DNA of 64,000 nt from Steroidobacteraceae bacterium (lineage in GTDB: Bacteria; Pseudomonadota; Gammaproteobacteria; Steroidobacterales; Steroidobacteraceae): positions 1-64,000 of the forward strand of contig JAFMJH010000008.1 of assembly GCA_017853555.1 (NCBI GenBank), read 5' to 3'. The notes below the pieces were generated by a model. The model had not been told where the DNA came from and ran no database searches. It was given only the letters and a program-made list of their open reading frames with translations. Positions 42,141 through 51,471 of this stretch are shown piece by piece; within the stretch, counting starts at the first letter, position 1; each line of letters begins with the position of its first letter. The position numbers were made by a program, and so were the translations under genes.

Positions 42141-42172
42141 GGTGGGGCGTACGCATCCTGCGGCGCCCCACC
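42141..42172 (+). terminator. Hairpin after fliC (probable partial terminator)
   Basis: GGTGGGGCG pairs perfectly with CGCCCCACC (9 bp), and an inner CGCA/TGCG stem forms in the loop. No T-tract follows. It may act as a 3' mRNA stabiliser or weak terminator that keeps flagellin mRNA above flaG-fliD levels. Confidence 0.55.
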
Positions 42173-42197
42173 TGCACACCGCAGGGGACGATGAATC

Positions 42198-42566
42198 GTG
42201 AGCACCATCGACAAAGCCGAAGTCGCGCCGGTCACTGCACCGGCGGCTGTCGTTTCCGCGCGCGACGCAGATCCCGCCCGCCGCACTGCACTTGCCGCAA
42301 TGACACCCACCGCGGCGAAGGCGCCGAGCGACAACGTTCGTCTCGACAAACTCGCGGCCCGCCTCGAAGCGGCTGCGCGCAACGTAGGGCATGCGCTCGA
42401 GTTCACCGTGCGGGATGACTCGCATCGGGTGGTCGTGACGGTCAAAGACGTGAAAACCGGCGAGGTCATTCGCCAGATTCCGAGTGAGACCCTGTTGCGA
42501 TTGGCTGAAAACGCCGACGCGGGTTTGTTGCCGACGGGCAGCGTCATGTTCGACGGTCGCGCCTGA
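42198..42566 (+). CDS. flaG: FlaG family protein
   Basis: The 122-residue protein starts at GTG 42198. Its C-terminal half matches FlaG: LEFTVRDDSHRVVVTVKDVKTGEVIRQIPSETLLRLAE. FlaG affects filament length in polar flagella and usually lies between fliC and fliD, as here. The N-terminal half is low complexity. Confidence 0.9.
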   Translation: MSTIDKAEVAPVTAPAAVVSARDADPARRTALAAMTPTAAKAPSDNVRLDKLAARLEAAARNVGHALEFTVRDDSHRVVVTVKDVKTGEVIRQIPSETLLRLAENADAGLLPTGSVMFDGRA

Positions 42567-42570
42567 TCGC

Positions 42571-43890
42571 ATGCCCGGCTTGCAATCCTCGGGCATCGGC
42601 TCCGGGCTCGACGTCAACGGCCTGGTCAGCCAACTCGTGGCGGCGGAGCGTGCGCCCGTCGAGCAACGAATCGCACGCGCGAAAAACGGTGTCGACACGA
42701 AACTGTCGGCATTTGCGACCTTGCGCGGTGCCGTCGCGGCGCTGTCGACGGCGACGCAGGCGCTGTCGACGGTCAGCGATGCCAATGTGGCGAGCAGTGA
42801 AGATCCCGATGTCGTCGTGGCGAGCGCGAGCACTACGGCCGTTGCCGCGACCCACAGCGTCGAGGTCAAACGAATCGCCAGCGCCCACAAGTTGCGCTCT
42901 TCGCCCTTCGGCGACGGCGCCCAAACGGTACTTGGCGCAGGTCGTTTGACCCTCACCCAGAATGGTCGCAGCTTCAGCGTCGAGCTCGACGCGCAAGGGG
43001 ATCTCGGCGCACTGCGCGCTGCGATCAATGCAGCGCGCGACAATACCGGCGTCCGCGCCGCATTGTTGAATACCTCGACGGGCGTGCGCCTCGTTCTCGA
43101 AGCGAGCAGCGTGGGATCGGCGGGTGAAATCGCGTTGCGTGTCGATCATGCAAACGGTGCGCTCGTCGACCTTCCGGCGTCGATGCAAAGCGTCGCGGCG
43201 GCGACGGATGCCGACGTTTGGATCGATGGTTGCGCGGTGAACGCCGTCGGCAACCGGATCCGCGATGCGATCGAGGGCGTCACCGTGGACGTATTGACGG
43301 CGAAACCCGACACGCCGCTGCGCATCGAGGTCAAAAGCGACGTCGCAGTCAAGCAGGCGCGTCTCGGTCAATTCATCGACGCCTACAACAACCTCGCCGC
43401 GACTCTGCAACGTCTGCGCGCCTACGATCCGGATACGCGCGAGGGCGGGCCGCTCATCGGCGATGCCACCTTGCGCAATCTCGAAGGCGCGTTGCGCCGC
43501 GTCGTCGCCACGCCTTTCAAAGCGGATGCGCTGCAGTCGGCCGCCGGGCTGCTCGGGCTCGAGATGCGCGTCGATGGCAGCCTGCGAGCGCGCAGCGCGG
43601 CAAGCGGCACCGCGGACCCTGCACGCTGGCCGACTGCGGTGCGCTCGGAGCGCGGTATCGCGACGCTCGTCGAGGGCGTACTGCGCGACTTCATCGCCAG
43701 CGACGGCGCATTCGCCCAGCGTACCGATGCATTGCAGGCGCGCAAGCGCGCCCTGGTCACGCAGGCCGCTGCACTCGATACGCGCATGAGCGCGGTCGAG
43801 CAGCGCTACCGCGCACAATTCACTGCGCTCGATTCGATGCTCAGCAACATGCAGACCACCTCGAGCTATCTCGCCAAACAGCTCAAGTAA
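42571..43890 (+). CDS. fliD: Flagellar filament cap protein FliD
   Basis: The 439-residue cap protein begins MPGLQSSGIGSGLDVNGLVSQLVAAERAPVEQRIARAK, the FliD_N signature, and ends with a coiled coil LDSMLSNMQTTSSYLAKQLK. ATG 42571 is four bases after the flaG stop; the ORF start at 42484 lies inside flaG. It caps the filament and folds incoming flagellin. Confidence 0.94.
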   Translation: MPGLQSSGIGSGLDVNGLVSQLVAAERAPVEQRIARAKNGVDTKLSAFATLRGAVAALSTATQALSTVSDANVASSEDPDVVVASASTTAVAATHSVEVKRIASAHKLRSSPFGDGAQTVLGAGRLTLTQNGRSFSVELDAQGDLGALRAAINAARDNTGVRAALLNTSTGVRLVLEASSVGSAGEIALRVDHANGALVDLPASMQSVAAATDADVWIDGCAVNAVGNRIRDAIEGVTVDVLTAKPDTPLRIEVKSDVAVKQARLGQFIDAYNNLAATLQRLRAYDPDTREGGPLIGDATLRNLEGALRRVVATPFKADALQSAAGLLGLEMRVDGSLRARSAASGTADPARWPTAVRSERGIATLVEGVLRDFIASDGAFAQRTDALQARKRALVTQAAALDTRMSAVEQRYRAQFTALDSMLSNMQTTSSYLAKQLK

Positions 43891-43915
43891 TCGAGCGTCG
43901 GCCGATATTGAAGGT

Positions 43916-44326
43916 ATGTCCGTCTCGCACAGCAACCCGAAAGTCGCCGCCTACCAGCAAGTCGCCGCGCACGGCGGCGTCGCGGCGGCCGACGGCCACA
44001 AACTGATTGCAATGATGCTCGACGGTGCGCTCGCCCGGATTGCCGAAGCACGGGGTTTCGCGCAGCGCGGCGCGACGGTCGAAAAGAGCCGACCGCTGCA
44101 GCGCGCGTTGGCGATCGTCGCGGAACTGCGCGCTTGTCTTGCACTCGAGCATGGCACCATCCCGCGCAATCTCGATCGGCTCTACGATTACGTCGGCCGC
44201 CAGCTGCTGCGGGCGCACACGGACCGCGACCCTCGAATTCTCGACGACGCGGCGCTGGTCTTGAACGAAATCCGCATGGCCTGGAACGCGCTACCCGAAG
44301 CGGCCCCGGGTCGCGCAACGCGTTAA
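43916..44326 (+). CDS. fliS: Flagellin export chaperone FliS
   Basis: The 136-residue helical protein contains the FliS pattern AAYQQVAAHGGVAAADGHKLIAMMLDGALARI and LDRLYDYVGRQLLRAHTDRDPRIL. It binds the flagellin C-terminus before export. No fliT gene follows, unlike in enterobacteria and Pseudomonas. Confidence 0.92.
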   Translation: MSVSHSNPKVAAYQQVAAHGGVAAADGHKLIAMMLDGALARIAEARGFAQRGATVEKSRPLQRALAIVAELRACLALEHGTIPRNLDRLYDYVGRQLLRAHTDRDPRILDDAALVLNEIRMAWNALPEAAPGRATR

Positions 44327-44329
44327 TCA

Positions 44330-44344
44330 GTTCCGATTCGGAAC
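44330..44344. promoter_or_regulatory. Perfect palindrome upstream of the fleQ-like gene
   Basis: GTTCCGATTCGGAAC is a perfect 15-base palindrome with a central T, 62 bases before the fleQ-like start codon and just after fliS. The region around it is clearly AT-richer than its neighbours. It could be an operator or a small hairpin; neither is established. Confidence 0.4.
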
Positions 44345-44406
44345 TTTCTGTCCTCACGGTCATTAAGATCTCGTAATAGTATCTTTAGTCATGTGAGGAG
44401 GGTCAC

Positions 44407-45525
44407 ATGACGGCGACCGTCGAATCGATATCCGCAGCCCAAATGGCCTTGATGCCTGTCGCGGTACCGCGCGTACCCACTGGCCGATCCGCCGCCATAC
44501 TCGAAGTGGTGAGGCTCGTACGCCAGGTCGCCCGGCATGACTCGAACGTGCTCGTGCTCGGCGAGTCCGGGACCGGCAAGGAGGTGGTCGCACGCGCCGT
44601 GCACGACCATAGCCAGCGTCGCGGCGGTCCTTTCGTGGCCGTCAACTGCGGTGCGATCCCCGCGGATCTGCTCGAGAGCGAGCTGTTCGGCCACGAAAAG
44701 GGCGCTTTCACCGGTGCCTACGCACAACGCCCGGGACGGTTCGAAGTTGCCGAAGGCGGTACGCTGTTTCTCGACGAGATCGGCGACATGAGCTTGCCGA
44801 TGCAGGTGAAGTTGCTGCGCGTGCTGCAGGAGCGCACCTTCGAGCGCGTCGGCGGCCATCACAGTTTTCGCTGCGACGTACGCATCATCGCCGCGACGCA
44901 TCGCAACCTCGAGGCGGCGATCGATCGCGGCAGCTTTCGTGGCGACCTGTTCTACCGTCTGAACGTCTTTCCGATCGACATGCCGAGTCTGCGCGAGCGC
45001 ATCGAAGATCTCGAGTGCCTGATTTCGGAGTTCGTCGAGCAAAACGTGCGCGCCGGCCGACCGCGACTGATCCTCGGAGAATCGGCGCGCGCCGCGTTGC
45101 GTGCGTATTCCTGGCCCGGCAACGTCCGTGAGCTGTGCAATCTGATCGAGCGACTGTGCATTTTGCATCCCGATCGCAAAGTCGAGGGCCGCGATTTGCC
45201 CATGCGCTATCGCAACGACGCACTCGTCGCCGTGGAACCGGCGCGCGATTCGTTCTTGGCGGGTGAAGAGCTCGAGGCGATCGAGGCCGCCGACATGCCT
45301 GCCAACGCGCTGTCGAGCGTGGTTCCGCTGCCATCGGTCGCGCTGCCGAACGACGGCATCGATCTGCGTGCGCATCTGAATTCGATCGAGCAACAACTCA
45401 TCAACGAAGCTTTGCACCGCTCGGGCGGCACGGTCGCGCATGCGGCGCGTCTGTTGGGTTTGCGACGCACGACGCTGGTCGAGAAATTGCGCCGACTCGG
45501 CGTGGCGGAGACGTCGTTGGTTTGA
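44407..45525 (+). CDS. fleQ: FleQ-like sigma-54 activator lacking the receiver-like domain
   Basis: The 372-residue protein activates sigma-54 promoters. The AAA+ domain starts near residue 25, with Walker [23 protein letters not shown] for sigma-54 contact and FLDEIGD. A Fis-type helix-turn-helix ends it ([21 protein letters not shown]). The C-terminal pattern [20 protein letters not shown] plus RRTTLVEK resembles FleQ. The N-terminal FleQ/receiver domain of about 120 residues is absent, and no fleS-fleR pair follows. It lies just before the sigma-54-driven fliE operon, which it probably controls. Confidence 0.88.
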   Translation: MTATVESISAAQMALMPVAVPRVPTGRSAAILEVVRLVRQVARHDSNVLVLGESGTGKEVVARAVHDHSQRRGGPFVAVNCGAIPADLLESELFGHEKGAFTGAYAQRPGRFEVAEGGTLFLDEIGDMSLPMQVKLLRVLQERTFERVGGHHSFRCDVRIIAATHRNLEAAIDRGSFRGDLFYRLNVFPIDMPSLRERIEDLECLISEFVEQNVRAGRPRLILGESARAALRAYSWPGNVRELCNLIERLCILHPDRKVEGRDLPMRYRNDALVAVEPARDSFLAGEELEAIEAADMPANALSSVVPLPSVALPNDGIDLRAHLNSIEQQLINEALHRSGGTVAHAARLLGLRRTTLVEKLRRLGVAETSLV

Positions 45526-45537
45526 CGTCCCGGAGCC

Positions 45538-45553
45538 GGGCACGGAATTTGCT
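45538..45553 (+). promoter_or_regulatory. Sigma-54 promoter for fliE operon
   Basis: GGGCACGGAATTTGCT has GG and GC ten bases apart and matches the -24/-12 consensus. Predicted start is near 45564, leaving a 28-base leader before GTG 45592. Confidence 0.85.
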
Positions 45554-45591
45554 CCGTATCGCGCGTCCATCAATTTTCGGAGTCGACGCGC

Positions 45592-45951
45592 GTGAGCCAG
45601 ATCGAAATCGACCGAGTCCTCTCGCAAATTCGTGCGCTCCGTCAACGCGCCGTCGCCCACGACGGACCCAGCGTCGGCGGTCTGACGCCGGGGGCGCGCG
45701 CGACCTCGAGCGTCGCTGCGAACAACGTCGTCAGCTTCGACGCCGTGCTGCGCAACGGGCTCGATGCGGTCAATCGCGCCGACACGCAGGCGCGCGAGTC
45801 CGTCACCGCGTTCGAACGCGGTGCGCCGGGCGTCGATCTCGCGCGCGTCATGATCGACATGCAGAAAGCGAGCGTGAGTTTTCGCGGCGCGGTCGAGGTA
45901 CGCAATCGGGTCGTAGCCGCGTATCAAGACGTCATGAACATGCCGATCTGA
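45592..45951 (+). CDS. fliE: Flagellar MS-ring/rod junction protein FliE
   Basis: The 119-residue protein starts at GTG 45592 and has the C-terminal FliE pattern VDLARVMIDMQKASVSFRGAVEVRNRVVAAYQDVMNMPI. It joins the MS ring to the rod. It is the first gene of the fliEFGHIJK operon behind a sigma-54 promoter. Confidence 0.93.
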   Translation: MSQIEIDRVLSQIRALRQRAVAHDGPSVGGLTPGARATSSVAANNVVSFDAVLRNGLDAVNRADTQARESVTAFERGAPGVDLARVMIDMQKASVSFRGAVEVRNRVVAAYQDVMNMPI

Positions 45952-45963
45952 GGCGGGTGAATC

Positions 45964-47562
45964 GTGCCCAACGCCTTGTCCACCGCCGATCGCCTGCCTG
46001 GTCTGATGGCCGGCATACGCCCGCTCATCATGCTGGTCGGGCTCGCCGCTGCCGTGGCGCTCGGCGTTGCCGTCGTATTGTGGTCGCAGGCGCCGACATA
46101 CTCGCTGTTGTATTCGAATTTGCCGGATGACGACGTGGCCGCGGTCAGCCAGGCGCTCGGCGCTGCCGGCATACCGTATCGGCTCGAAAACGGCACTGGT
46201 GCGCTCTCGGTGGCCCAAGAGCGTCTCAACGACGCGCGCCTTTTGCTCGCCGGCAAAGGCGTGGTCGAATCCGGCGGCTTCGCGAATCTCGCCAAAGAAA
46301 ACGGTTTCGGCACTTCGCAGTTCATGGAGGGGGCACGTTACCAGCATGCGCTCGAGACCGAATTGGCGCGTACCATCGCGAGCCTGCAGCAAGTGGCGAG
46401 CGCGCGCGTGCACATCGCCGCCGCGCGGGAAACGGGCTTCGTGCGGGACCGCGTCCGCGGCGGTGCCAGCGTATTCCTGCAACTGAAACCGGGACGCAGG
46501 CTCTCGAGCGAACAGGTGACCTCCGTCGTCAATCTGGTCGCCTCGAGTTTGCCGAATCTCGAGGCCGATCGGATCACCGTCGTCGATCAGCAGGGGCGCT
46601 TGTTGTCGTCACCGCGCGGTCGCGACCCGCAAGCGCTGCGCGATCAGCAGATCGAGTTCGCCCGACAATTCGAAGAAAGCTATGCGCAGCGCATCGAAAC
46701 CTTGCTGGCACCGCTCGTGGGCGCAGGGCGGGTGCGAGCCGAAGTCAGTGCGGAATTCGATATGAGCGTCAGCGAGGAGGCCCGCGAGCAGTTCCGTCCC
46801 GACAGTCAAATCGTGCGACGCGAACAACTCGCCGAAGACCGGCGATCGACCACCTCGGCCGGCGGTGTGCCGGGGAGTCTGTCCAATCAACCGCCGGGCA
46901 AAACTCCCGCTGCCGCGACCGGCACCGAAGGCACACCGCCGAACTCGGTGCAAAGTACGCGCGACTACGAAATCGATCGGACCGTCGCCTACACCCAGCA
47001 ACCGGCCGGACGCATCAAGCGGCTGTCGGTGGCGGTCCTGATCGATCACGTCGATCTGGTCGGCAAGGACGGCAAACCTAAACCCACGCCGCTCGATGCC
47101 AAGCAACTCGAGCGCATCGACGCGTTGGTCAAAGACGCCGTCGGCTTCGACGAGAAGCGTGGGGATCGGGTCAGCGTCCTCAACAGCCCGTGGAGTGGCG
47201 AGCCGCGCAGCACGGATCGTGGCATCGACGACGTGCCGCTGTGGCAGCAGCCGTGGGTGCGCGATGCGGCGAAACTCGTGCTCGGCGCGCTGCTCGTGAT
47301 GGTGTTGCTGTTGACGATCGTTCGGCCGCTGCTGCGGCAATACGCGGCGATGATGCCGCGCGCGAGCACCGGGGCAAGTATCAGCGCGGACGATGCGGCC
47401 CTGGCCTTGTCCGGAGATTCGGTCGGCGCGGGCCCGATGACGCCCGCCAAACCGAAACGGCCTGCGTACGAAGACGATATCGCTCGCGCGCGCTCGTTGG
47501 TCAACGAAGATCCGGCCCGCGTCGCGCAAGTGGTGAAGAAATGGGTCGCGAGCGATGCCTGA
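45964..47562 (+). CDS. fliF: Flagellar MS-ring protein FliF
   Basis: The 532-residue inner-membrane protein has a first membrane helix (PLIMLVGLAAAVALGVAVVLW), a periplasmic YscJ/FliF domain (LLYSNLPDDDVAAVSQAL) and a second helix (LVLGALLVMVLLLTIVRPLL) followed by a cytoplasmic tail that binds FliG. The GTG start at 45964 is 12 bases after fliE. It overlaps fliG by eight bases. Confidence 0.96.
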   Translation: MPNALSTADRLPGLMAGIRPLIMLVGLAAAVALGVAVVLWSQAPTYSLLYSNLPDDDVAAVSQALGAAGIPYRLENGTGALSVAQERLNDARLLLAGKGVVESGGFANLAKENGFGTSQFMEGARYQHALETELARTIASLQQVASARVHIAAARETGFVRDRVRGGASVFLQLKPGRRLSSEQVTSVVNLVASSLPNLEADRITVVDQQGRLLSSPRGRDPQALRDQQIEFARQFEESYAQRIETLLAPLVGAGRVRAEVSAEFDMSVSEEAREQFRPDSQIVRREQLAEDRRSTTSAGGVPGSLSNQPPGKTPAAATGTEGTPPNSVQSTRDYEIDRTVAYTQQPAGRIKRLSVAVLIDHVDLVGKDGKPKPTPLDAKQLERIDALVKDAVGFDEKRGDRVSVLNSPWSGEPRSTDRGIDDVPLWQQPWVRDAAKLVLGALLVMVLLLTIVRPLLRQYAAMMPRASTGASISADDAALALSGDSVGAGPMTPAKPKRPAYEDDIARARSLVNEDPARVAQVVKKWVASDA

Positions 47563-48574
47563 CGATCAATCTCTGATTGCGGTTCGCTCCGGCGTCGACA
47601 AGGCGGCAATCTTGCTGTTGACGCTCGGCGAAAAAGAGGCCGCCGAAGTGCTGCGCCATCTGCCCGGCAAGGACGTGCAACGGCTGGGCGTCGCCATGGC
47701 GCAGATCGCCGACGTCAGTCGCTCGGAAGTGAGCGAAGTGCTCGGCTGGTTCATGGACGATGCCGAGCGCCAAACCTCGCTCGGGCTCGGCAGCGCCGAC
47801 TTCGTGCGCAAGACCTTGATCGAGGCCATGGGCGAGCACCAGGCCGCAGGCCTCATCGACCAAATTCTTCTGGGACGAGCGAGCAAAGGTCTCGAGTCGC
47901 TGAAGTGGATGGACCCGAAAGCGATCGCCGAAATGATCCGCGTCGAACATCCGCAGATCATCGCGATCATCCTCGCGTATCTCGAGTCCGAGCAGGCGGC
48001 GAAGATCGTCAGTCATCTGCCGGAGGAGATGCGCGGCGATTTGTTGTATCGCGTGGCGACACTGGACGGCATACAACCGGCGGCGCTGCAGGAACTCGAT
48101 CAGGTCATGGAGCGCCAATTCGCCGGCAACAGCCGCACGCAAGCACCCGGGTTCGGCGGGCCGAAAGTCGTCGCCGACATCGTCAATCTGCTCGATGCAC
48201 GCATCGAATCGCGCGTCATGCAGGAAATCACCACGACCGACGAAGCGCTGGGCGCCAAAATCCAGGATCTCGTATTCGTGTTCGACGATTTGATCGAACT
48301 CGACGATCGGAGCATGCAGGAGCTGCTGCGGCAAGTGCCGGCCGACCAGTTGCTGCTGGCCTTGAAGGCGACCGAAGACACTCTCAAAGAAAAGATCTTC
48401 AAGAACATGTCGCAGCGCGCCGCCGAAACCTTGCGCGACGACATGGAATCGCGCGGCCCGGTGCGCTTGTCCGAGGTCGAGGCCGCTCGCAAGGAAATTC
48501 TCGCCGGAGCGCGTCGCTTGTCGGAAGAAGGGGTGATCTCCCTGGGGGCACGGGGTGGTGAAGCCTTCGTCTGA
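47555..48574 (+). CDS. fliG: Flagellar motor switch protein FliG
   Basis: The 339-residue rotor protein has RSGVDKAAILLLTLGEKEAAEVLRHL at the N-terminus, an EHPQIIAIILAYL motif in the middle, and charged residues for stator contact in the C-terminal torque domain (VFDDLIELDDRSMQELLRQV). It transmits torque from MotA. Length is typical. The last 20 bases overlap fliH. Confidence 0.96.
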   Translation: MPDDQSLIAVRSGVDKAAILLLTLGEKEAAEVLRHLPGKDVQRLGVAMAQIADVSRSEVSEVLGWFMDDAERQTSLGLGSADFVRKTLIEAMGEHQAAGLIDQILLGRASKGLESLKWMDPKAIAEMIRVEHPQIIAIILAYLESEQAAKIVSHLPEEMRGDLLYRVATLDGIQPAALQELDQVMERQFAGNSRTQAPGFGGPKVVADIVNLLDARIESRVMQEITTTDEALGAKIQDLVFVFDDLIELDDRSMQELLRQVPADQLLLALKATEDTLKEKIFKNMSQRAAETLRDDMESRGPVRLSEVEAARKEILAGARRLSEEGVISLGARGGEAFV

Positions 48575-49193
48575 CGCGGAACGGGTCTGGGCGCCACCCG
48601 CGTTGGCCGGACCGCTGATCAGTCCGCGCGTGCGCGGTGCGCCGGTGGCTGCCGTGGAAGATCGCGACCACGCATGGAATGCGGGGTTCGCACGCGGTCA
48701 TGCCGACGGCTGGGGCGCTGCGGCGATCGAGATCGAGGCGCACCAGATCGAGTTGCGCGAAGCCGTCAAGGCCGCGCGATCGATCGCGAGTCGTCTGTCG
48801 CAACCGCTTGCCGAAATCGATGCCGTGCTCGAGGGCGAGCTTATACGCCTGGCCGCGCTCGTCGGCGCTCATTTGGCGTACGGCGAACTGTCCGCGGGGT
48901 CAGATCGAATTCGACTCTTGATTGCCGAGAGCCTGAATGCCCTGCCGTCGAGGCGAGATCGGGTTCGCGTGTTTTTGCACCCGGCTGATCATGCCGAGAT
49001 CTCGAGCGGGCCCGCCGACGAGGCGGGCGGTAGCGACATCGAGTACCGCGCGGATGCGAAAATCGAGCGCGGCGGAATCTGGTTGGAGACGGACGATTCC
49101 TCGCTGGATGCGCGCTGGCGCACGCGATTTGACGCGGCGCTCGATGCCATCACGGGCTCCGGCACCCTGCATCAGTCACGAGGTGATGGATGA
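48555..49193 (+). CDS. fliH: Flagellar export ATPase regulator FliH
   Basis: The 212-residue protein has an N-terminal coil, the region [32 protein letters not shown] and a conserved C-terminal part ([12 protein letters not shown] and [24 protein letters not shown]). It binds FliI and controls export ATPase activity. It starts at GTG 48555 within the end of fliG and overlaps fliI by four bases. Confidence 0.9.
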   Translation: MVKPSSDAERVWAPPALAGPLISPRVRGAPVAAVEDRDHAWNAGFARGHADGWGAAAIEIEAHQIELREAVKAARSIASRLSQPLAEIDAVLEGELIRLAALVGAHLAYGELSAGSDRIRLLIAESLNALPSRRDRVRVFLHPADHAEISSGPADEAGGSDIEYRADAKIERGGIWLETDDSSLDARWRTRFDAALDAITGSGTLHQSRGDG

Positions 49194-50515
49194 CGGCCGG
49201 CCACCGACGTCGGGCGGCACTCGCCGCCGCCGAGGCGCTCGCGCCACCGCGTGTGGCCGGACACTTGACGCGCCTCGTCGGTCTGACGCTCGAAGCGCGC
49301 GGCCTGCGCGCCTCGATCGGCGATCGATGCCTGATCGAAACCGTCGAAGGTGACGGTCACGAAGCCGAAGTCGTCGGCTTTGCCAACGACCGTGTTTTGT
49401 TGATGCCGGCGGGCAGCCCGGAGGGCCTCGCGGTCGACGCGCGGGTGAGGCCCATGGGTCGTGGCGGGCGGGTGCCGGTGGGCATCGCGTTGCAAGGACG
49501 CGTGGTCGATGCGCGCGGTCTTGCGCTCGATGACGGGCCACCGATTCGGTGCGACGACGCGGCGCGACTGATTGCACCGCCGATGAATCCTTTGCAACGC
49601 CAACCGATCACTGCGCCGCTCGATGTGGGCGTGCGAGCCATCAACGCGCTGCTCACCGTCGCGCGCGGGCAGCGAATCGGCCTCTTTGCCGGCAGCGGCG
49701 TCGGCAAAAGCGTGTTGCTCGGCATGATGGCGCGTCACACCGCCGCGGACGTGATCGTGGTCGGGCTCATCGGTGAGCGTGGTCGTGAGGTGCGCGAATT
49801 CGTCGAGCAGATCCTGACCCCCGAGGAACGTCGTCGTTCGGTGGTGGTTGCAGCGCCGGCGGATGCGCCACCTTTGCTGCGTTTGCAAGGCGCGTGGTAC
49901 GCGACCGCCATCGCCGAATACTTTCGTGATCGGGGCGCTGCGGTGTTGCTGCTGATGGATTCGCTGACGCGCTTCGCGCAGGCGCAGCGCGAAATCGGTC
50001 TTGCCGTCGGCGAAGCGCCGGCGAGCAAAGGCTACCCGCCGTCGGTATTCGCGCGACTGCCGCAACTCGTCGAACGCAGCGGCATGGGCTTATCCGGGAC
50101 CGGCTCGATCACTGCGTTCTATACGGTGCTGACCGAAGGCGACGACTTGCAGGATCCCGTTGCCGACTCGGCTCGGGCCATTCTGGATGGGCACGTGGTA
50201 CTCAGCCGGCGTCTGGCTGACGCGGGGCACTTCCCGGCCATCGACGTGGAAGCTTCGATCAGCCGGGTAATGCCTGCGGTCGCCGATGCGCGGCATCTCG
50301 AGCGCGCGAGGCGCCTGCGAGGCGCGATCTCGCGCTATGAACAGGCGCGTGATCTGGTCGCACTCGGGGCGGTGAAGTCCGGCGCCGACCCGCAGCTCGA
50401 TCGAGTATTGGCGGCCTGGCCGCAAGTGCAGGGCTTTCTGCAGCAAGCGCCCGACGAATCGGCCACGCTGCCGGCGAGTCTCGCCGCGCTCGCCCAACTT
50501 GACGGAGTCCTGTGA
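49190..50515 (+). CDS. fliI: Flagellar export ATPase FliI
   Basis: The 441-residue ATPase resembles the F1 beta subunit. Walker A is [17 protein letters not shown], followed by [18 protein letters not shown] and the conserved [30 protein letters not shown]. It energises delivery of export substrates. Length matches family members. Confidence 0.97.
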   Translation: MTAGHRRRAALAAAEALAPPRVAGHLTRLVGLTLEARGLRASIGDRCLIETVEGDGHEAEVVGFANDRVLLMPAGSPEGLAVDARVRPMGRGGRVPVGIALQGRVVDARGLALDDGPPIRCDDAARLIAPPMNPLQRQPITAPLDVGVRAINALLTVARGQRIGLFAGSGVGKSVLLGMMARHTAADVIVVGLIGERGREVREFVEQILTPEERRRSVVVAAPADAPPLLRLQGAWYATAIAEYFRDRGAAVLLLMDSLTRFAQAQREIGLAVGEAPASKGYPPSVFARLPQLVERSGMGLSGTGSITAFYTVLTEGDDLQDPVADSARAILDGHVVLSRRLADAGHFPAIDVEASISRVMPAVADARHLERARRLRGAISRYEQARDLVALGAVKSGADPQLDRVLAAWPQVQGFLQQAPDESATLPASLAALAQLDGVL

Positions 50516-50516
50516 C

Positions 50517-50966
50517 GTGAGTGCGGACCGCGCGCTTGCCGCATGGCAGTCGGACCGGATGCAGCGCGAGCAGCGCGTCGCCGCGGAACTGCGCGTCGCG
50601 GCGCAACGGCTCGCCGAGGCGGAGGCTAGATTGAAAGAGCTACGCGATTACCGCGGCGAATATCACGCGGCGTTCACGCAGCGCGCCGGGCGCGGATTGG
50701 ACGGCGTCGCGGCGCGCGACTTCCGCGTATTTCTGCACAAGCTCGACGAGGCCATCGCCCTGCAAACCCAACGCCTCGCCACGCTGCAGGGCGAACGCGA
50801 GCGGGTATTCGAGGCCTGGCGTGACAGTGCACGGGAGCTGCGTATCATCGAGCGCCTGCGCACACGCCGGGCGGTCCGCGCCGCGCGCGCCCTCGAGCGC
50901 CGAGATCAACGCGCGCTCGATGATCGGCCACATTGCTCGCCGATACCGGCGCTCGTCGATGAGTGA
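50517..50966 (+). CDS. fliJ: Flagellar export chaperone FliJ
   Basis: The 149-residue protein is almost wholly an antiparallel coiled coil (QRVAAELRVAAQRLAEAEARLKELRDYRGEY). FliJ couples FliI to FlhA. GTG 50517 is one base after the fliI stop with GGAG nine bases upstream; the ORF start at 50499 would overlap fliI. It overlaps the fliK-like gene by eight bases. Confidence 0.87.
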   Translation: MSADRALAAWQSDRMQREQRVAAELRVAAQRLAEAEARLKELRDYRGEYHAAFTQRAGRGLDGVAARDFRVFLHKLDEAIALQTQRLATLQGERERVFEAWRDSARELRIIERLRTRRAVRAARALERRDQRALDDRPHCSPIPALVDE

Positions 50967-51444
50967 CCTGCATCGCCTCGCGGAGCGCGTCGGTTTCGCT
51001 CGAGGGCGCACGCTCGGCCACGAGCAGAGCAGCGCGCCGTCCGAGCCGGCGGCGAATTTCGCGACCAATTTGACGCCATCAATGATCTCGCTGTCGGCGA
51101 GCGATCATTCGGTCGCGCAAACGGTGCAACGCTGCTTGCGCGACGAAATACTGACGAACGTCAGATCGCTCATGGCTGGCGACGACAGCGCCGTCATAAA
51201 TTTGGCGCTCGCCGATGCGCCGTCGCTGCAGATCACCGTGCAACTGGCCGGCGCCGCCGTGTCGATCGTCGTCACCGGCGCCGGCGCCGAGACCCGCGGA
51301 TTGCTGCACGCCATGTTGCCGTCGCTGCGTAAATCTCTGGCCGCACAGGGATTGTGTCTTTCGTCTTTGGTTTCAGGTCAAGGCGAAGAAGCCGCGCGCG
51401 GCGAACGTTCCGTCGGCAAGCGCGAGCTCGATACCTACGCCTAA
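50959..51444 (+). CDS. fliK: Minimal FliK-like hook-length control protein
   Basis: The 161-residue product occupies the fliK position between fliJ and fliL. Its C-terminal 90 residues resemble the FliK substrate-switch core (VINLALADAPSLQITVQLAGAAVSIVVTGAGAETRGLLHAMLPSLRKSLAAQGLCLSSLVSG). Only about 65 residues precede it, whereas FliK is usually 350 residues or more because its N-terminus is the hook ruler. ATG 50959 overlaps fliJ; the ORF start at 50821 lies inside fliJ. No frameshift is evident that would restore a longer frame. Confidence 0.72.
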   Translation: MSDLHRLAERVGFARGRTLGHEQSSAPSEPAANFATNLTPSMISLSASDHSVAQTVQRCLRDEILTNVRSLMAGDDSAVINLALADAPSLQITVQLAGAAVSIVVTGAGAETRGLLHAMLPSLRKSLAAQGLCLSSLVSGQGEEAARGERSVGKRELDTYA

Positions 51445-51471
51445 TTCTTTGGGCGTACCGTGCGAGCCTCT

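Noticed and set aside
42141-42172. Hairpin after fliC as a firm intrinsic terminator
   Set aside because: The stem is strong but no T-tract follows, so I list it only as a probable partial terminator or stabiliser.
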